Shown here: piece by piece, positions 1 through 8,496 of the stretch
Layout: every line of letters starts with the position of its first letter
Position numbering within the stretch: position 1 is the first letter of the stretch
Source: DASRDS01 sp035569435
GTDB taxonomy: Bacteria > Gemmatimonadota > Gemmatimonadetes > Gemmatimonadales > Gemmatimonadaceae
Length of the DNA stretch: 37,757 bases
Assembly (NCBI GenBank): GCA_035569435.1
Contig: DATMNB010000269.1
Coordinates: 1 to 37,757, forward strand
Direction: 5' to 3'
The notes under the pieces: model-generated
What the model saw: the letters and a program-made list of their open reading frames with translations, nothing else
What the model was told of the DNA's origin: nothing
Databases searched by the model: none
Program-made: the position numbers and the translations under genes

Positions 1-1
1 G

Positions 2-340
2 GCGATGGTCGCCATCGAGCAGGACATCGTGGCGGCATTGGCCGAGAGTGGCTGGCCTGACGCGACGGTTCGGACGGTATACTCGCCGGCGTGGACCACG
101 GATTGGATCGGCGAGGACGCCCGGGAGAAGCTCAGAGCGTATGGGATTGCGCCGCCGCCGCCGCAACCGCAACACAGCGATGCATTGGTGCCGCTGCGGC
201 GGCGCGCGGAGCGCATCGCGTGTCCGTACTGCGGATCGCCGGCGACGACCATGCGCAGCGAGTTTGGCGCGACGGCGTGCAAGGCCGTGATGTTCTGTGA
301 ACGATGCCGGCAACCATTTGAACTCTTCAAGGCAATCTGA
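2..340 (+). CDS. paaD: 1,2-phenylacetyl-CoA epoxidase subunit PaaD, C-terminal part (5' end outside window)
   Basis: This is the C-terminal two-thirds of PaaD, the accessory subunit of the multicomponent enzyme that epoxidises the ring of phenylacetyl-CoA in aerobic phenylacetate degradation. PaaD is thought to help mature or deliver iron to the oxygenase rather than catalyse. The visible 112 codons include the family's TVRTVYSPAWTTDWI block, the AYGIAPP stretch and a C-terminal cysteine cluster (CPYCGS, then CKAVMFCERC) followed by the PFELFK ending. PaaD proteins are usually about 160 residues with an N-terminal DUF59/MIP18-like domain. The frame is open to the left edge and the ATG at 5 falls inside conserved sequence, so the true start lies upstream. 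Its stop overlaps the next start by one base (TGATG), which indicates translational coupling. paaABC are expected just outside the window; that is inference. Confidence 0.9.
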   Translation, partial: AMVAIEQDIVAALAESGWPDATVRTVYSPAWTTDWIGEDAREKLRAYGIAPPPPQPQHSDALVPLRRRAERIACPYCGSPATTMRSEFGATACKAVMFCERCRQPFELFKAI

Positions 341-2460
341 TGGCGATACAGTCGGTTCCCCAGGTTGGGGCACGTGCACGCCCAACGCGCACCGGGCCCG
401 CGGGGCCTGATTGGCGCCGGATCGCGTACGAGGTCATGGTGTCGAGGGCCCTCGACGAGGTCGAGGAGACGACCAACCGGAACAAGGCGTCGGTCCCGCG
501 CGAACACCTCGTCCTCTATCAATTCTCCGCGCGCGGGCACGAGGTGGGGCAGATCATCCTCGGCCGGATGCTCGACCGGCCGCACGATGCCGCCGGCGCC
601 TACTATCGGTCGCGACCGTTTCTGCTCTCACTTGGACTCTCGATCGAAGATGCCTTGGCCAGCCCGCTTGGCCGGACCGGAGGGTTCAGCGACGGGCGCG
701 ACATCGGAGTCGTGTGCAACCTGCCGACGCGCGGCGGCGCGATCGTCCTGCCGATGGCGGGCGACGTCGGTAGCCAGTACACGCCGGTCGCGGGGTGGGC
801 GCAGTCGATACTGTATCATCGGGACGTGCTGGGCGATGCCAGCTATGCCGGGTCCATCGCGGTCGCGCTGGGCGGTGAGGCGTCGGTCGCCACCAACGGC
901 TTCTGGTCCGCGCTCACGATGGCGACGACGCTGAAGCTCCCGATGCTCTTCTATATAGAGGACAACGGGCTGGGCATCTCCGTACGGCGCGACATGCAGA
1001 CGCCGGGCGGAAACATCGCCGACAACCTGGCGTCGTTTGGCAATCTGCTGGTCCGGGACGGCGACGGGACCGATCCCGCGGAATCGGCGCGGTTGCTCGA
1101 CGAGGTCGTGACGCACGTCCGCGACGGCCGCGGGCCGGCGCTGATTCATCTGACGGTGCCGCGGCTCTCGAGCCACTCGGGTCCGGACAACCAGGCGGCG
1201 TACCGGACGGAAGAGGAGATCGCCGCCGACTGGCGACGGGACCCGTTGCCCAAGCTGCGCGCGCACCTGGTGCCCGCTGTCATCTCGGACGAGGCATGGA
1301 CGGAGATCGAGCGTGAGGTTGCGCGCGATGTGAGCGCCGGGCTGGCCGGCGCGCGTGGACGGCCGGCGCCAAATCCCGAGACGGTCAAGCGATTTGTCTA
1401 CGAGGAGCCTGCGCGTCCGGGGGACGCGGAGACGATTGGAGGACTGCCGTCGTTGCTTGGCGGTACGGATGTCGCGACGGACGGATCCATGATGCGATTC
1501 GCCGAAGCGGTGCGACGCACGCTGGCGCACGAGTTGGAGGTCAATCGCCGGGTACTGGTGTTCGGCGAGGACGTCGGCGTGAAGGGCGGCGTGCACCTCG
1601 TGACGGAAGGATTGCAGAAGCAGTTCGGGGTCGAGCGCGTGTTCGATACGAGTTTGTCGGAAGAGGGGATCATCGGGCGCGCGGTCGGGATGGCGGTGTC
1701 GGGACTCATGCCGGTGGCAGAGATTCAGTTTCGCAAATACGCTGACCCGGCGGCAGAACAACTCAACAACTGCGGCACCATGCGATGGCGGACGAACAAC
1801 CAGTTCGCGGCGCCGATCGTGGTGCGGATGCCCGGCGGATTTGGGAAGGATGTCGGCGATCCCTGGCACTCGTTGAGCGGCGAGGTGACCTGGGTGCACG
1901 CCGTCGGGTGGCAGGTGCTGGTGCCGTCCAACGCGGCCGATGCCGTTGGGCTGTTGCGGGCGGCCATGCGGAGTCGGAACCCGAGCATCTTCTTCGAGCA
2001 CCGATCCCTGCTCATGACCAGCGACGGGAGCGCGCGGTATCCGGGCGACGACTACGTCCTTCCCTTGGGGCGTGCCGCCCGTCTCCGCGCCGGCACGGAC
2101 GTGACGGTGGTGACGTGGGGGGCGATGGTGCACCGATGCGTGGAGGCGGCCGAGCGGTTTGGCGACCGGGTGGAGCTCCTGGACCTGCGCACGGTGGCGC
2201 CGTGGGACCGCGAGGCGGTGCTGGCGAGTGTGCGGCGGACCGGGCGCTGCGTGATCGTGCATGAGGACACGCTGACGGCCGGATTCGGGGCGGAGATCGC
2301 GGCGACGGTGGCAAAAGAGGCCTTCTGGTCACTCGATGCGCCTGTCGAGCGGCTCGCGGTCGACGATGTGCCGATGCCGTATCACGAGGATCTGCTGCGC
2401 GCGGTGCTGCCGGATGCGGACCGGGTGGCGACGGTGATCGACCGGACATTGTCGCTGTGA
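340..2460 (+). CDS. Fused 2-oxoacid dehydrogenase E1 (alpha + beta), branched-chain type
   Basis: This is a thiamine-diphosphate-dependent E1 component that decarboxylates a 2-oxoacid and would pass the acyl group to an E2 lipoyl transacylase. Residues about 20-350 are the alpha part, with the ThDP region GGEASVATNGFW...EDNGLGIS. Residues about 385-706 are the beta part (LVFGEDVG, FDTSLSEEGIIGRAVGMA, EIQFRKYADPA, FFEHRSLL). In many bacteria these are two proteins; here one 706-residue chain carries both, as in some 2-oxoisovalerate dehydrogenases. The ATG overlaps the paaD stop by one base, and its own stop overlaps the next GTG start by four, so it sits in a tightly coupled operon. No E2 or E3 gene is visible. 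The substrate is not certain: branched-chain 2-oxoacids are the default for the family, while the phenylacetate setting allows an aryl 2-oxoacid. Confidence 0.88.
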   Translation: MAIQSVPQVGARARPTRTGPAGPDWRRIAYEVMVSRALDEVEETTNRNKASVPREHLVLYQFSARGHEVGQIILGRMLDRPHDAAGAYYRSRPFLLSLGLSIEDALASPLGRTGGFSDGRDIGVVCNLPTRGGAIVLPMAGDVGSQYTPVAGWAQSILYHRDVLGDASYAGSIAVALGGEASVATNGFWSALTMATTLKLPMLFYIEDNGLGISVRRDMQTPGGNIADNLASFGNLLVRDGDGTDPAESARLLDEVVTHVRDGRGPALIHLTVPRLSSHSGPDNQAAYRTEEEIAADWRRDPLPKLRAHLVPAVISDEAWTEIEREVARDVSAGLAGARGRPAPNPETVKRFVYEEPARPGDAETIGGLPSLLGGTDVATDGSMMRFAEAVRRTLAHELEVNRRVLVFGEDVGVKGGVHLVTEGLQKQFGVERVFDTSLSEEGIIGRAVGMAVSGLMPVAEIQFRKYADPAAEQLNNCGTMRWRTNNQFAAPIVVRMPGGFGKDVGDPWHSLSGEVTWVHAVGWQVLVPSNAADAVGLLRAAMRSRNPSIFFEHRSLLMTSDGSARYPGDDYVLPLGRAARLRAGTDVTVVTWGAMVHRCVEAAERFGDRVELLDLRTVAPWDREAVLASVRRTGRCVIVHEDTLTAGFGAEIAATVAKEAFWSLDAPVERLAVDDVPMPYHEDLLRAVLPDADRVATVIDRTLSL

Positions 2461-3218
2461 CGACGATTGGCGATGTCGCGGTTCGGGCCGAGAACGGGAT
2501 CGCCACGATTCAATTTTCACATCCCAAAGGGAATTCGCTGCCTGGCGCCTTACTGCGACGGATCGCCGACGCGGTCGATGGCGCCGGCGCGGATGCGGGG
2601 ACGCGCGTGGTGGTCCTGCGCAGTGGTGAGCCTGGCCCGTTTTGCGCCGGGGCGTCGTTTGATGAGCTCCGGAGCATCGGCGATGTGGTGGCCGGGAAGG
2701 AGTTCTTCATGGGCTTCGCGCGGCTCATTCTAGCGATGCGGCGGTGCCCCAAGTTCATCATTGCGCGCGTGCACGGGAAGACGGTCGGCGGCGGGGTTGG
2801 CGTGGTGGCCGCGGCCGACTACGCGATCGCGACGGCGGGCGCGTCGGTGCGATTGAGCGAGCTGGCGGTGGGCATCGGGCCGTTTGTCGTGGGGCCCGTG
2901 ATTCAGCGGAAGATCGGGGCGGGGGCGTTCCAGGCGTTGGCGATCGATGCCGGTGGGTGGCGCGACGCCGCGTGGGCGGAGCGGCATGGATTGTATGCGG
3001 AGGTGGTCGCGACAGTCGAGGCGTTGGACCCGGCGGTCGCGCGCGTTGCGGAGCACCTGGCCGTGTCGAACCCCGAGGCAATGGCGCGCATGAAAGCGAC
3101 GTTCTGGGAGGGGACGGACGAGTGGGCCGGATTGCTGGAGGAACGGGCCGTGATGAGTGGCACACTCGTGCTCTCGGACTTCACGCGGAACGCGATTGCC
3201 GCGTTCGCGGGTCGCTAG
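2457..3218 (+). CDS. Enoyl-CoA hydratase/isomerase family protein (crotonase fold)
   Basis: This is a 253-residue cytoplasmic crotonase-fold protein, the usual length for single-domain enoyl-CoA hydratases. The two oxyanion-hole segments are visible as PFCAGASFDEL (residues 61-71) and VHGKTVGGGVGVVAAADYAIA (105-125). Glu135 in LSELAVGIGP sits where the first catalytic glutamate is expected. The start is GTG at 2457, overlapping the upstream stop in GTGA. Crotonases act in phenylacetate breakdown (PaaF, PaaG types) and in branched-chain acyl-CoA breakdown. The neighbouring paaD and E1 genes fit either role, so I do not assign a paa letter. A C-terminal helical region (residues about 190-253) completes the fold and nothing looks truncated. 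Confidence 0.85.
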   Translation: MTTIGDVAVRAENGIATIQFSHPKGNSLPGALLRRIADAVDGAGADAGTRVVVLRSGEPGPFCAGASFDELRSIGDVVAGKEFFMGFARLILAMRRCPKFIIARVHGKTVGGGVGVVAAADYAIATAGASVRLSELAVGIGPFVVGPVIQRKIGAGAFQALAIDAGGWRDAAWAERHGLYAEVVATVEALDPAVARVAEHLAVSNPEAMARMKATFWEGTDEWAGLLEERAVMSGTLVLSDFTRNAIAAFAGR

Positions 3219-3219
3219 G

Positions 3220-4488
3220 GTGAGCGACGCGAGGCTGTCGGCGATGGCGGCCGGGATGGCCGGGTCGGCGATTCTCAAAGTCGCGGCCGACGTGCGGGCG
3301 CGTGTTGCGGGCGGGCATCGGATCTGCGATCTCACGATGGGGGATTTCGATCCGCGGTATTTTCCGATTCCGGCGCTGTTGCGGGAAGGGATCGAGGCGG
3401 CGCTCGAGGATGGGCAGACCAACTATCCGGCGGGCGTCGGGATGCCGGTGCTGCGCGAGGCGATTCGGGCGTTCAGTCGCGACGGACTCGGCGTGGACTA
3501 CCCGATCGAGTCGGTGTTGGTGATGTCGGGAGCGCGGCCGGCGCTCTATGGGGCGTATCGCACGCTCGTCGATCCGGGCGAGCGGGTCGTGTTCTCGGTC
3601 CCGTCGTGGCAGAACTCCTACTATTGCCAGCTGGTCGGGGCCGAGGCGGTCGTCGTGCCGTGCGAGGCGTCGACGGGGTTCTTGCCGACGCGGGCGATGT
3701 TGGAGCCTGTGGTGCGCGGGGCGCGGTTGCTCGTGCTCAACTCGCCGAGCAATCCCACCGGGACGATGTTCGACTCCGAGTCGCTGGGGGCGATCTGCGA
3801 TCTGGTGCTGGAGGAGAACGCGCGGCGAGGGATGAACGAGCGGCCGTTGTACGTGCTGTACGATCAGGTCTACTGGATGCTGACACTGGGCGCGACGCCC
3901 CATGTCACGCCGGTCGCGCTCCGGCCGGCGATGGCGCCGTACACGGTGTCAGTGGATGCGGTCTCCAAGTCGTTTGCCGCGACGGGGCTCAGGGTCGGGT
4001 GGGTGTTGGGGCCGAGCGATGTCGTGCGGAGTATGGGTGACTTCCTTGGCCACGTCGGGGCGTGGGCGCCAAAAGCCGAGCAGGTGGCGACGGCGGCGTT
4101 GCTCGGTGCGCGCGGTGCGATCGCTGAGTACCATCGGACGATGAAGGACGGGCTCCGGGCGCGGCTCCAGGTGCTGCACCGCGGCATGATGGCGATGCGC
4201 GAGCGTGGGTTGCCGGTCGATGCCACGGCGCCGGCTGGGGCGATGTACCTGAGCGCGCGGTTCGCGTTGCCCGTGGGGGACAACGAGGCGATTCGCACGT
4301 ATCTGTTGCGCGAGGCGGATTTCGCGGCGGTGCCGTTCCAGGCGTTCGGTGTGACGGAAGACAGCGGGTGGTTCCGGCTGTCGGTTGGCGCGACATCGGT
4401 GGCCGACATCGAGGCGGCGCTACCCAAGCTCGCGACAGCGATCGATCGGGCGTCGCAATCACTGACGAGTGCGGTGGAAAACGCCTGA
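3220..4488 (+). CDS. Pyridoxal phosphate-dependent aminotransferase, class I/II
   Basis: This is a fold-type I aminotransferase of 422 residues, related to aspartate/aromatic aminotransferases. Visible features are the substrate-side segment YPAGVGMPVLREAI (69-82), the LVLNSPSNPTGTMF block (171-184) that holds the PLP-ring Asn, the YDQVYW segment with Asp214/215, and the Schiff-base lysine in SVDAVSKSFAATGLRVGW (Lys250). I chose GTG at 3220, one base after the crotonase stop; an in-frame start 63 bases earlier would add a basic extension running through the upstream gene. The substrate cannot be read from sequence. Its place behind a 2-oxoacid dehydrogenase E1 suggests it may make or use the same 2-oxoacid (branched-chain or aromatic). 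That link is inference. Confidence 0.85.
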   Translation: MSDARLSAMAAGMAGSAILKVAADVRARVAGGHRICDLTMGDFDPRYFPIPALLREGIEAALEDGQTNYPAGVGMPVLREAIRAFSRDGLGVDYPIESVLVMSGARPALYGAYRTLVDPGERVVFSVPSWQNSYYCQLVGAEAVVVPCEASTGFLPTRAMLEPVVRGARLLVLNSPSNPTGTMFDSESLGAICDLVLEENARRGMNERPLYVLYDQVYWMLTLGATPHVTPVALRPAMAPYTVSVDAVSKSFAATGLRVGWVLGPSDVVRSMGDFLGHVGAWAPKAEQVATAALLGARGAIAEYHRTMKDGLRARLQVLHRGMMAMRERGLPVDATAPAGAMYLSARFALPVGDNEAIRTYLLREADFAAVPFQAFGVTEDSGWFRLSVGATSVADIEAALPKLATAIDRASQSLTSAVENA

Positions 4489-4494
4489 CCGCTG

Positions 4495-4500
4495 TACATT
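4495..4500 (+). promoter_or_regulatory. Candidate -10 element (TACATT) for the amidase gene
   Basis: TACATT ends seven bases before the amidase ATG at 4508, and no Shine-Dalgarno sequence lies between. This spacing would place transcription initiation at or next to the start codon (a leaderless mRNA). No convincing -35 is seen 16-18 bases upstream. It is one of a set of similarly placed TANNNT hexamers in the window. Confidence 0.45.
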
Positions 4501-4507
4501 GGGCGTC

Positions 4508-6313
4508 ATGAACTCACGCAGACAGTTTCTGATCCAGGCCCCGCTCGGGTTGCTCGCGGCGGCCGCGGCGTGTCGTGGCGAACAGCAGGCTGGCGGTGGT
4601 CCGTCGACGCCGCCGCCACCTGGGGCGCCGCCGACGTTTGGCACGGCGCCGGAGGTTGGGCCGGCGGTGTCGCCGTCGACGTTCGTCGAGGCGGAGAAGC
4701 TGATGCAGGTGACGCTGACCAACGCCGAGCGGGACATGGCGGCGGCGAGTTGGCGGGCGTCGATGGCCGCGCTCATTGAGCGGCGGGTTGGGCCGCGCAA
4801 GGTGGCGTTGGAGCCAACGCTGGCGCCGGCGACGCGGTGGGACCCCGTGCTCTCGGCCACGCCCGCGGGGCCGGCGCGCGACAGGTTTGTGCGCAGCGCG
4901 ACTGACCCGGGGCCGATGCCGGCGAGTGACCAGGACATCGCGTTCGCGCCCGTGACCAAGCTCTCGCGGTGGATCGAGCGCAAGCAGCTGAGCGCGGAGC
5001 GACTCACCGGGATTTATCTCGGGCGCTTGGAGCGATTTGATCCGAAGCTCCGGTGTGTCATCACACTCATGCGCGATTCGGCGATATCCGAGGCCAAGCG
5101 TGCGGACGCCGAGATTGCAGCGGGCAAGTATCGCGGGCCGCTGCACGGGATCCCCTGGGGGAGCAAGGATCTCCTGGACACCGCGGGCGTTCCCACAACC
5201 TGGGGCGCCGAGTTTTACCGGAATCGGGTGCCGACGTCGGACGCTGTGGTGGTGCGGCGGCTGCGTGACGCGGGCGCGATTCTGGTGGCCAAGCTGAGCT
5301 TGGGCGCGCTGGCGCTCAATGACATCTGGTTTGGTGGCCAGACCATGAATCCGTGGCTGTTGGAGGAGGGCGCATCCGGGTCGAGCGCGGGCCCCGGCGC
5401 GGCAACGGCCGCGGGACTCGTTGGGTTCTCGATCGGGAGCGAGACGGGTGGCAGCATCGTGAGCCCCAGCATGCGGTGCGGCGTCACCGGGTTGCGTCCG
5501 ACCTATGGCCGCGTGCCGCGGACGGGCGCGATGACCCTGTGCTGGTCGCTCGATAAGCTCGGGCCGATGACGCGAAGCGTCGAGGACGCGATGCTCGTGC
5601 TGCACGCGATCACGGGACCCGATGCGGGGGATGTGTCGAGCGTGCCCAGTCGGCTCGACTTTGACGCGGCGGGGTCGGTGCGGGGGTTACGCGTTGGGTA
5701 TTTCCCCGGTTGGATGAAGAAGAGTCCGGCCACCGACGTGGATCGCGCGGCGCTACAGGCCGTGGGGCAAGTGGGCATGGTGCCGGTCGAGGTGAGCCTC
5801 CCCGATTGGCCCTATGATTCGCTGAACCACATTCTGTTCAGCGAGGCGGCGGCGGCGTTCGAGGAGCAGACGCTCAGTGGGCAGATGAACGAGCTCAAGG
5901 CCCAGGTGAGCGACGCCTGGCCAAATCAGTTCCGGGAGGCGCGATTCCTGTCGGCGGTCGACTTTGTGCAGGCCGATCGGTTTCGGCGGCGGGTGGCGGG
6001 GGAGATGGCGCGCATCTTCTCGCAGGTCGATCTCCTCCTCGTCCCGTCGCTCCGCGACGAGATGCTCGTCATTTCGAACAACACGGGGCATCCGTCGTTG
6101 ACGCTCCGGGCGGGGTTTGTGAACGTCACGGAGGCGCGGAGCGATTGGGCGCCGGACCCGCACCATCCGTTGCCGACGTTCTCACCGCCTCGGCGCGTGC
6201 CCCATGGGGTGACGCTCATCGGTGGACTGTTCGAGGAGGGGGTGCTGGGGCGCGCCGGACTTGCGTTGGAGCGGACGTTCGGCGTCGTTGGCGAGGGGCC
6301 GCCGGAGTTCTGA
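4508..6313 (+). CDS. Tat-exported lipoprotein amidase (amidase signature family)
   Basis: This is a 601-residue amidase-signature hydrolase, predicted to cleave a C-N amide bond outside the cytoplasm. The N-terminus (MNSRRQFLIQ, then an Ala/Leu run ending in Cys22) combines a twin-arginine motif with a lipobox-like AAAAC, so export folded through Tat and lipid anchoring are likely. A Pro/Gly-rich linker covers about 28-57. The catalytic core has the Lys of PWGSKDLLDT (Lys220), the cis-Ser segment GASGSSAGPGAATAAG (288-303) and the nucleophile region IGSETGGSIVSPS (309-321, Ser316). The ATG at 4508 is chosen because it begins the signal peptide; an in-frame start 39 bases earlier gives an unlikely leader. 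Relatives include Asp-tRNA amidotransferase GatA, but export and the absence of gatB/gatC rule that role out. The substrate is unknown. Confidence 0.88.
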   Translation: MNSRRQFLIQAPLGLLAAAAACRGEQQAGGGPSTPPPPGAPPTFGTAPEVGPAVSPSTFVEAEKLMQVTLTNAERDMAAASWRASMAALIERRVGPRKVALEPTLAPATRWDPVLSATPAGPARDRFVRSATDPGPMPASDQDIAFAPVTKLSRWIERKQLSAERLTGIYLGRLERFDPKLRCVITLMRDSAISEAKRADAEIAAGKYRGPLHGIPWGSKDLLDTAGVPTTWGAEFYRNRVPTSDAVVVRRLRDAGAILVAKLSLGALALNDIWFGGQTMNPWLLEEGASGSSAGPGAATAAGLVGFSIGSETGGSIVSPSMRCGVTGLRPTYGRVPRTGAMTLCWSLDKLGPMTRSVEDAMLVLHAITGPDAGDVSSVPSRLDFDAAGSVRGLRVGYFPGWMKKSPATDVDRAALQAVGQVGMVPVEVSLPDWPYDSLNHILFSEAAAAFEEQTLSGQMNELKAQVSDAWPNQFREARFLSAVDFVQADRFRRRVAGEMARIFSQVDLLLVPSLRDEMLVISNNTGHPSLTLRAGFVNVTEARSDWAPDPHHPLPTFSPPRRVPHGVTLIGGLFEEGVLGRAGLALERTFGVVGEGPPEF

Positions 6314-6387
6314 TCTTCATGAGTCTTTTATGCGGGGCGGCGGAGCTTTAATGCGCAATTTACGACCGCCCGCTCAAGTTCCGTGTC

Positions 6388-6564
6388 ATGAGTGACGACA
6401 CGTTTTTCGCTCGCTGCGGCGAGCTGTTAGGCCGCTGGACGGCCGCGTTCGCCGACGGATTGCGTCGCGGGCGCGAATACCCCAAGAGTACCCCGGCGCC
6501 GGTCGAGCGTATGACTCGGCCCGCGCGCGCCACGAGCGATCCCGAGATGCACCCGTTCAGCTAG
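6388..6564 (+). CDS. Possible small protein, 58 residues
   Basis: This ATG-started ORF encodes a 58-residue peptide beginning MSDDTFFARCGELLGRWTAA, with an amphipathic helical N-terminal half and a Pro/Arg-rich C-terminal half. Codon third positions are mostly G or C, as in neighbouring genes. Its TAG stop at 6562-6564 interlocks with the TAG of the convergent MFS gene inside one CTAG, the same tail-to-tail arrangement seen at other convergent pairs here. No clear ribosome-binding site or -10 hexamer precedes it. I recognise no family. The rest of the 6314-6560 gap holds nothing else I can identify. Confidence 0.4.
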   Translation: MSDDTFFARCGELLGRWTAAFADGLRRGREYPKSTPAPVERMTRPARATSDPEMHPFS

Positions 6565-7841
6565 CTTCCCGCTTGCTGTTCGACCGGCTGTTGCACTGCC
6601 GGGATGATGCCCAACTGCTGGTAGATCGGCCGCATCTCCGCGCGGATGGCGTCGAGCTGCGTCCAGAACCAGAGGGCGCCGGCGATGCAGCAGGTGCCGG
6701 TGACCATGACGGTGCGTGGGGCGCCGATCCAGGTGGCCAGCGTGCCGGCCAGCAGGCTGCCAAACGGGGCCATGCCCACGAAGGCCGCCGTGTAGTAGCT
6801 CATCGCTCGGCCGCGCATGTCCTCTGGGACGAGCGTCTGGATGATGGTGTTACTGACGGTGAGACCCTGCATCATGCCAAATCCCGTGAGCAGCATGAGG
6901 GGCAGCGACAGCCACAACGTGCGGGAGAGCCCGAAGAGGATGAGGCTCGTGCCAAAGAGCGCGGCCGCGATCGGTAGCATCTTGGCGAGCCCGCGCACCG
7001 AGCGGCGGACAACCAATGAGAGCGCCGAGATCACCGCACCCACGCCGGCCGCGCCCATCAGGAAGCCGAGCGTGTGCGGGCCGCCGTGGAGGACCTGTGC
7101 GGCGAAGATCGGCATGAGGACCACGTAGGGCATGCCCATCAGACTGATCACGGCGAAGAGCAGCAGAATCGTGCGCACGGGTCTGAAGGTCGACACGTAG
7201 TGCCATCCCTCGCGCAGTTGGGCGACCATCGTCTGGACCGCGCGGGTGGCCACGGCCACGGGGAGCCGCATGGCGAGGAGTGAGGCGATGACGGCGAGGT
7301 AGCTGACGCCATCGATGAAAAAGCACCATCCCTCGCCGCTGGCCGCGATCACGAGTCCGGCCAACGAGGGGCCAATGAGTCGCGCGATGTTCACCATCGA
7401 GGAGTTGATGGCGATGGCGTTGGACAGGTCGCCGCGATCCTCGACCATCTGCAGGAGAAAGGATTGGCGCGCCGGCATGTCGAAGGCGTTGATCACACCC
7501 TGCGCGGCGCTCAGGACGAGGATTTCGGGGATGGTCACGCGATGTGACAGCGTGAGCCAGGCCAGGGCGAGCGATTGGATCATCGCGGCGGTTTGCGTCC
7601 AGACCAGGACGCGCCGGCGGTCCAGACGATCGACCAGGACGCCGGCGAGCGGGGCGAACAGGAAGGTCGGGATCTGGCCGGCAAAGCTGACCGTGCCGAG
7701 GAGGAGGGCCGACTTGGTGAGACGGTAGACCAGCCAGGCCGTCGCAATGCGCGTCATCCAGGTGCCGATGAGCGAGATGCTCTGGCCGGCGAAAAACAGC
7801 CGGAAGTTCCGGTGGCGCAGGGCGCGCCAGGCGTGATTCAT
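6561..7841 (-). CDS. Major facilitator superfamily transporter (EntS/MFS_3-like)
   Basis: This is a 426-residue inner-membrane protein with about twelve hydrophobic segments. The N-terminus (RHRNFRLFFAGQSISLIGTWMTRIATAWLVY) and the loop LAGVLVDRLDRRRVLVWTQ between TM2 and TM3 are typical of the MFS_3 group, which includes enterobactin exporter EntS and many putative drug exporters. A second conserved patch is AQGVINAFDMPARQSFLLQMVE (about 115-136). It is transcribed divergently from the ECF sigma gene across 55 bases. On its own strand, TAAATT lies nine bases before the ATG and could serve as its -10. The substrate is unknown. Confidence 0.85.
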   Translation of the reverse strand: MNHAWRALRHRNFRLFFAGQSISLIGTWMTRIATAWLVYRLTKSALLLGTVSFAGQIPTFLFAPLAGVLVDRLDRRRVLVWTQTAAMIQSLALAWLTLSHRVTIPEILVLSAAQGVINAFDMPARQSFLLQMVEDRGDLSNAIAINSSMVNIARLIGPSLAGLVIAASGEGWCFFIDGVSYLAVIASLLAMRLPVAVATRAVQTMVAQLREGWHYVSTFRPVRTILLLFAVISLMGMPYVVLMPIFAAQVLHGGPHTLGFLMGAAGVGAVISALSLVVRRSVRGLAKMLPIAAALFGTSLILFGLSRTLWLSLPLMLLTGFGMMQGLTVSNTIIQTLVPEDMRGRAMSYYTAAFVGMAPFGSLLAGTLATWIGAPRTVMVTGTCCIAGALWFWTQLDAIRAEMRPIYQQLGIIPAVQQPVEQQAGS

Positions 7842-7858
7842 GTCGGGCGCAATTTAAT

Positions 7859-7889
7859 GGAACCCCCTTCCCGTACACGGCATTAGCAT
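7859..7889 (+). promoter_or_regulatory. Candidate promoter region of the first ECF sigma gene
   Basis: TAGCAT at 7884-7889 ends seven bases before the ATG at 7897, giving another leaderless-type arrangement. GGAAC at 7859-7863 resembles the -35 of many ECF-dependent promoters and could indicate autoregulation, but the expected CGT-type -10 at 16-17 bases is not clear. Of the two, I favour the TANNNT element. Confidence 0.35.
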
Positions 7890-7896
7890 CCGTGTG

Positions 7897-8496
7897 ATGA
7901 AGGAGCGTTCGGCCGAGCTGGCAGCGTTCGAGTCGCAGTTCAAAGACGTCGCGGGTCCGGCGTACGGCTATGCGCTGCGCCTGACCCAGAATCGGGCGGA
8001 TGCCGAGGATCTACTGCAGACCGCGGCGCTGCTGGCGTTTCGTGGATATGGGACGTTCATCCCCGGCGGGAACTTCAAGGCGTGGTTCTTCCGGATTCTG
8101 GTGCACGAGTACTGGGGACGGCACCGAGCGGCGCAGCGTCGCCCGTCGACGGTGTCCTTCGATGATCTCCCTGACCTCCACATCTACTCTCAGGCGTCTG
8201 ACGCCGGGCTACCGACGGACGGAGCGGATCCTGGGGCGCTGCTGATACAGAAGCTCGGGGTCGACGGGGTGATCGAGGCATTGGACGCGCTTCCGGAGGA
8301 GTATCGAGTCGTGTCGACGCTGTACTTCATGCAGGATTTCACCTACCAGGACATTGCCGCGGTCCTGGAGATTCCGATCGGGACGGTGCGGTCCCGTTTG
8401 CATCGTGGGCGCAAAATGCTGCAGCGGGCGCTGTGGCAGGCGGCGTGCGACGCGGGGATCGTGGAGCCGGTCGAGGCGGGGGAGGGGGCCACATGA
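7897..8496 (+). CDS. RNA polymerase ECF sigma factor
   Basis: This is a 199-residue extracytoplasmic-function sigma factor. Region 2 covers about residues 10-85, including LTQNRADAEDLLQTAALLAFRGY and the -10-recognition helix NFKAWFFRILVHEYWGRHRA. Region 4 covers about 125-185 with the HTH FTYQDIAAVLEIPIGTVRSRLHRGRKML. A negatively charged 40-residue linker separates them. The ATG at 7897 is preferred over the GTG three bases upstream... one codon earlier (7894) because it gives the seven-base spacing to TAGCAT. The stop overlaps the next gene's ATG (ATGA), and that gene encodes a zinc-binding anti-sigma, so this is a standard ECF module whose activity is probably gated by the partner. Confidence 0.92.
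   Translation: MKERSAELAAFESQFKDVAGPAYGYALRLTQNRADAEDLLQTAALLAFRGYGTFIPGGNFKAWFFRILVHEYWGRHRAAQRRPSTVSFDDLPDLHIYSQASDAGLPTDGADPGALLIQKLGVDGVIEALDALPEEYRVVSTLYFMQDFTYQDIAAVLEIPIGTVRSRLHRGRKMLQRALWQAACDAGIVEPVEAGEGAT

Noticed and set aside
628..2262. Long open frame on the minus strand opposite the E1 gene (544 codons)
   Set aside because: Arg/His/Pro-rich translation with no recognisable motif, lying wholly antisense to a clearly recognised enzyme; typical of GC-rich coding DNA.
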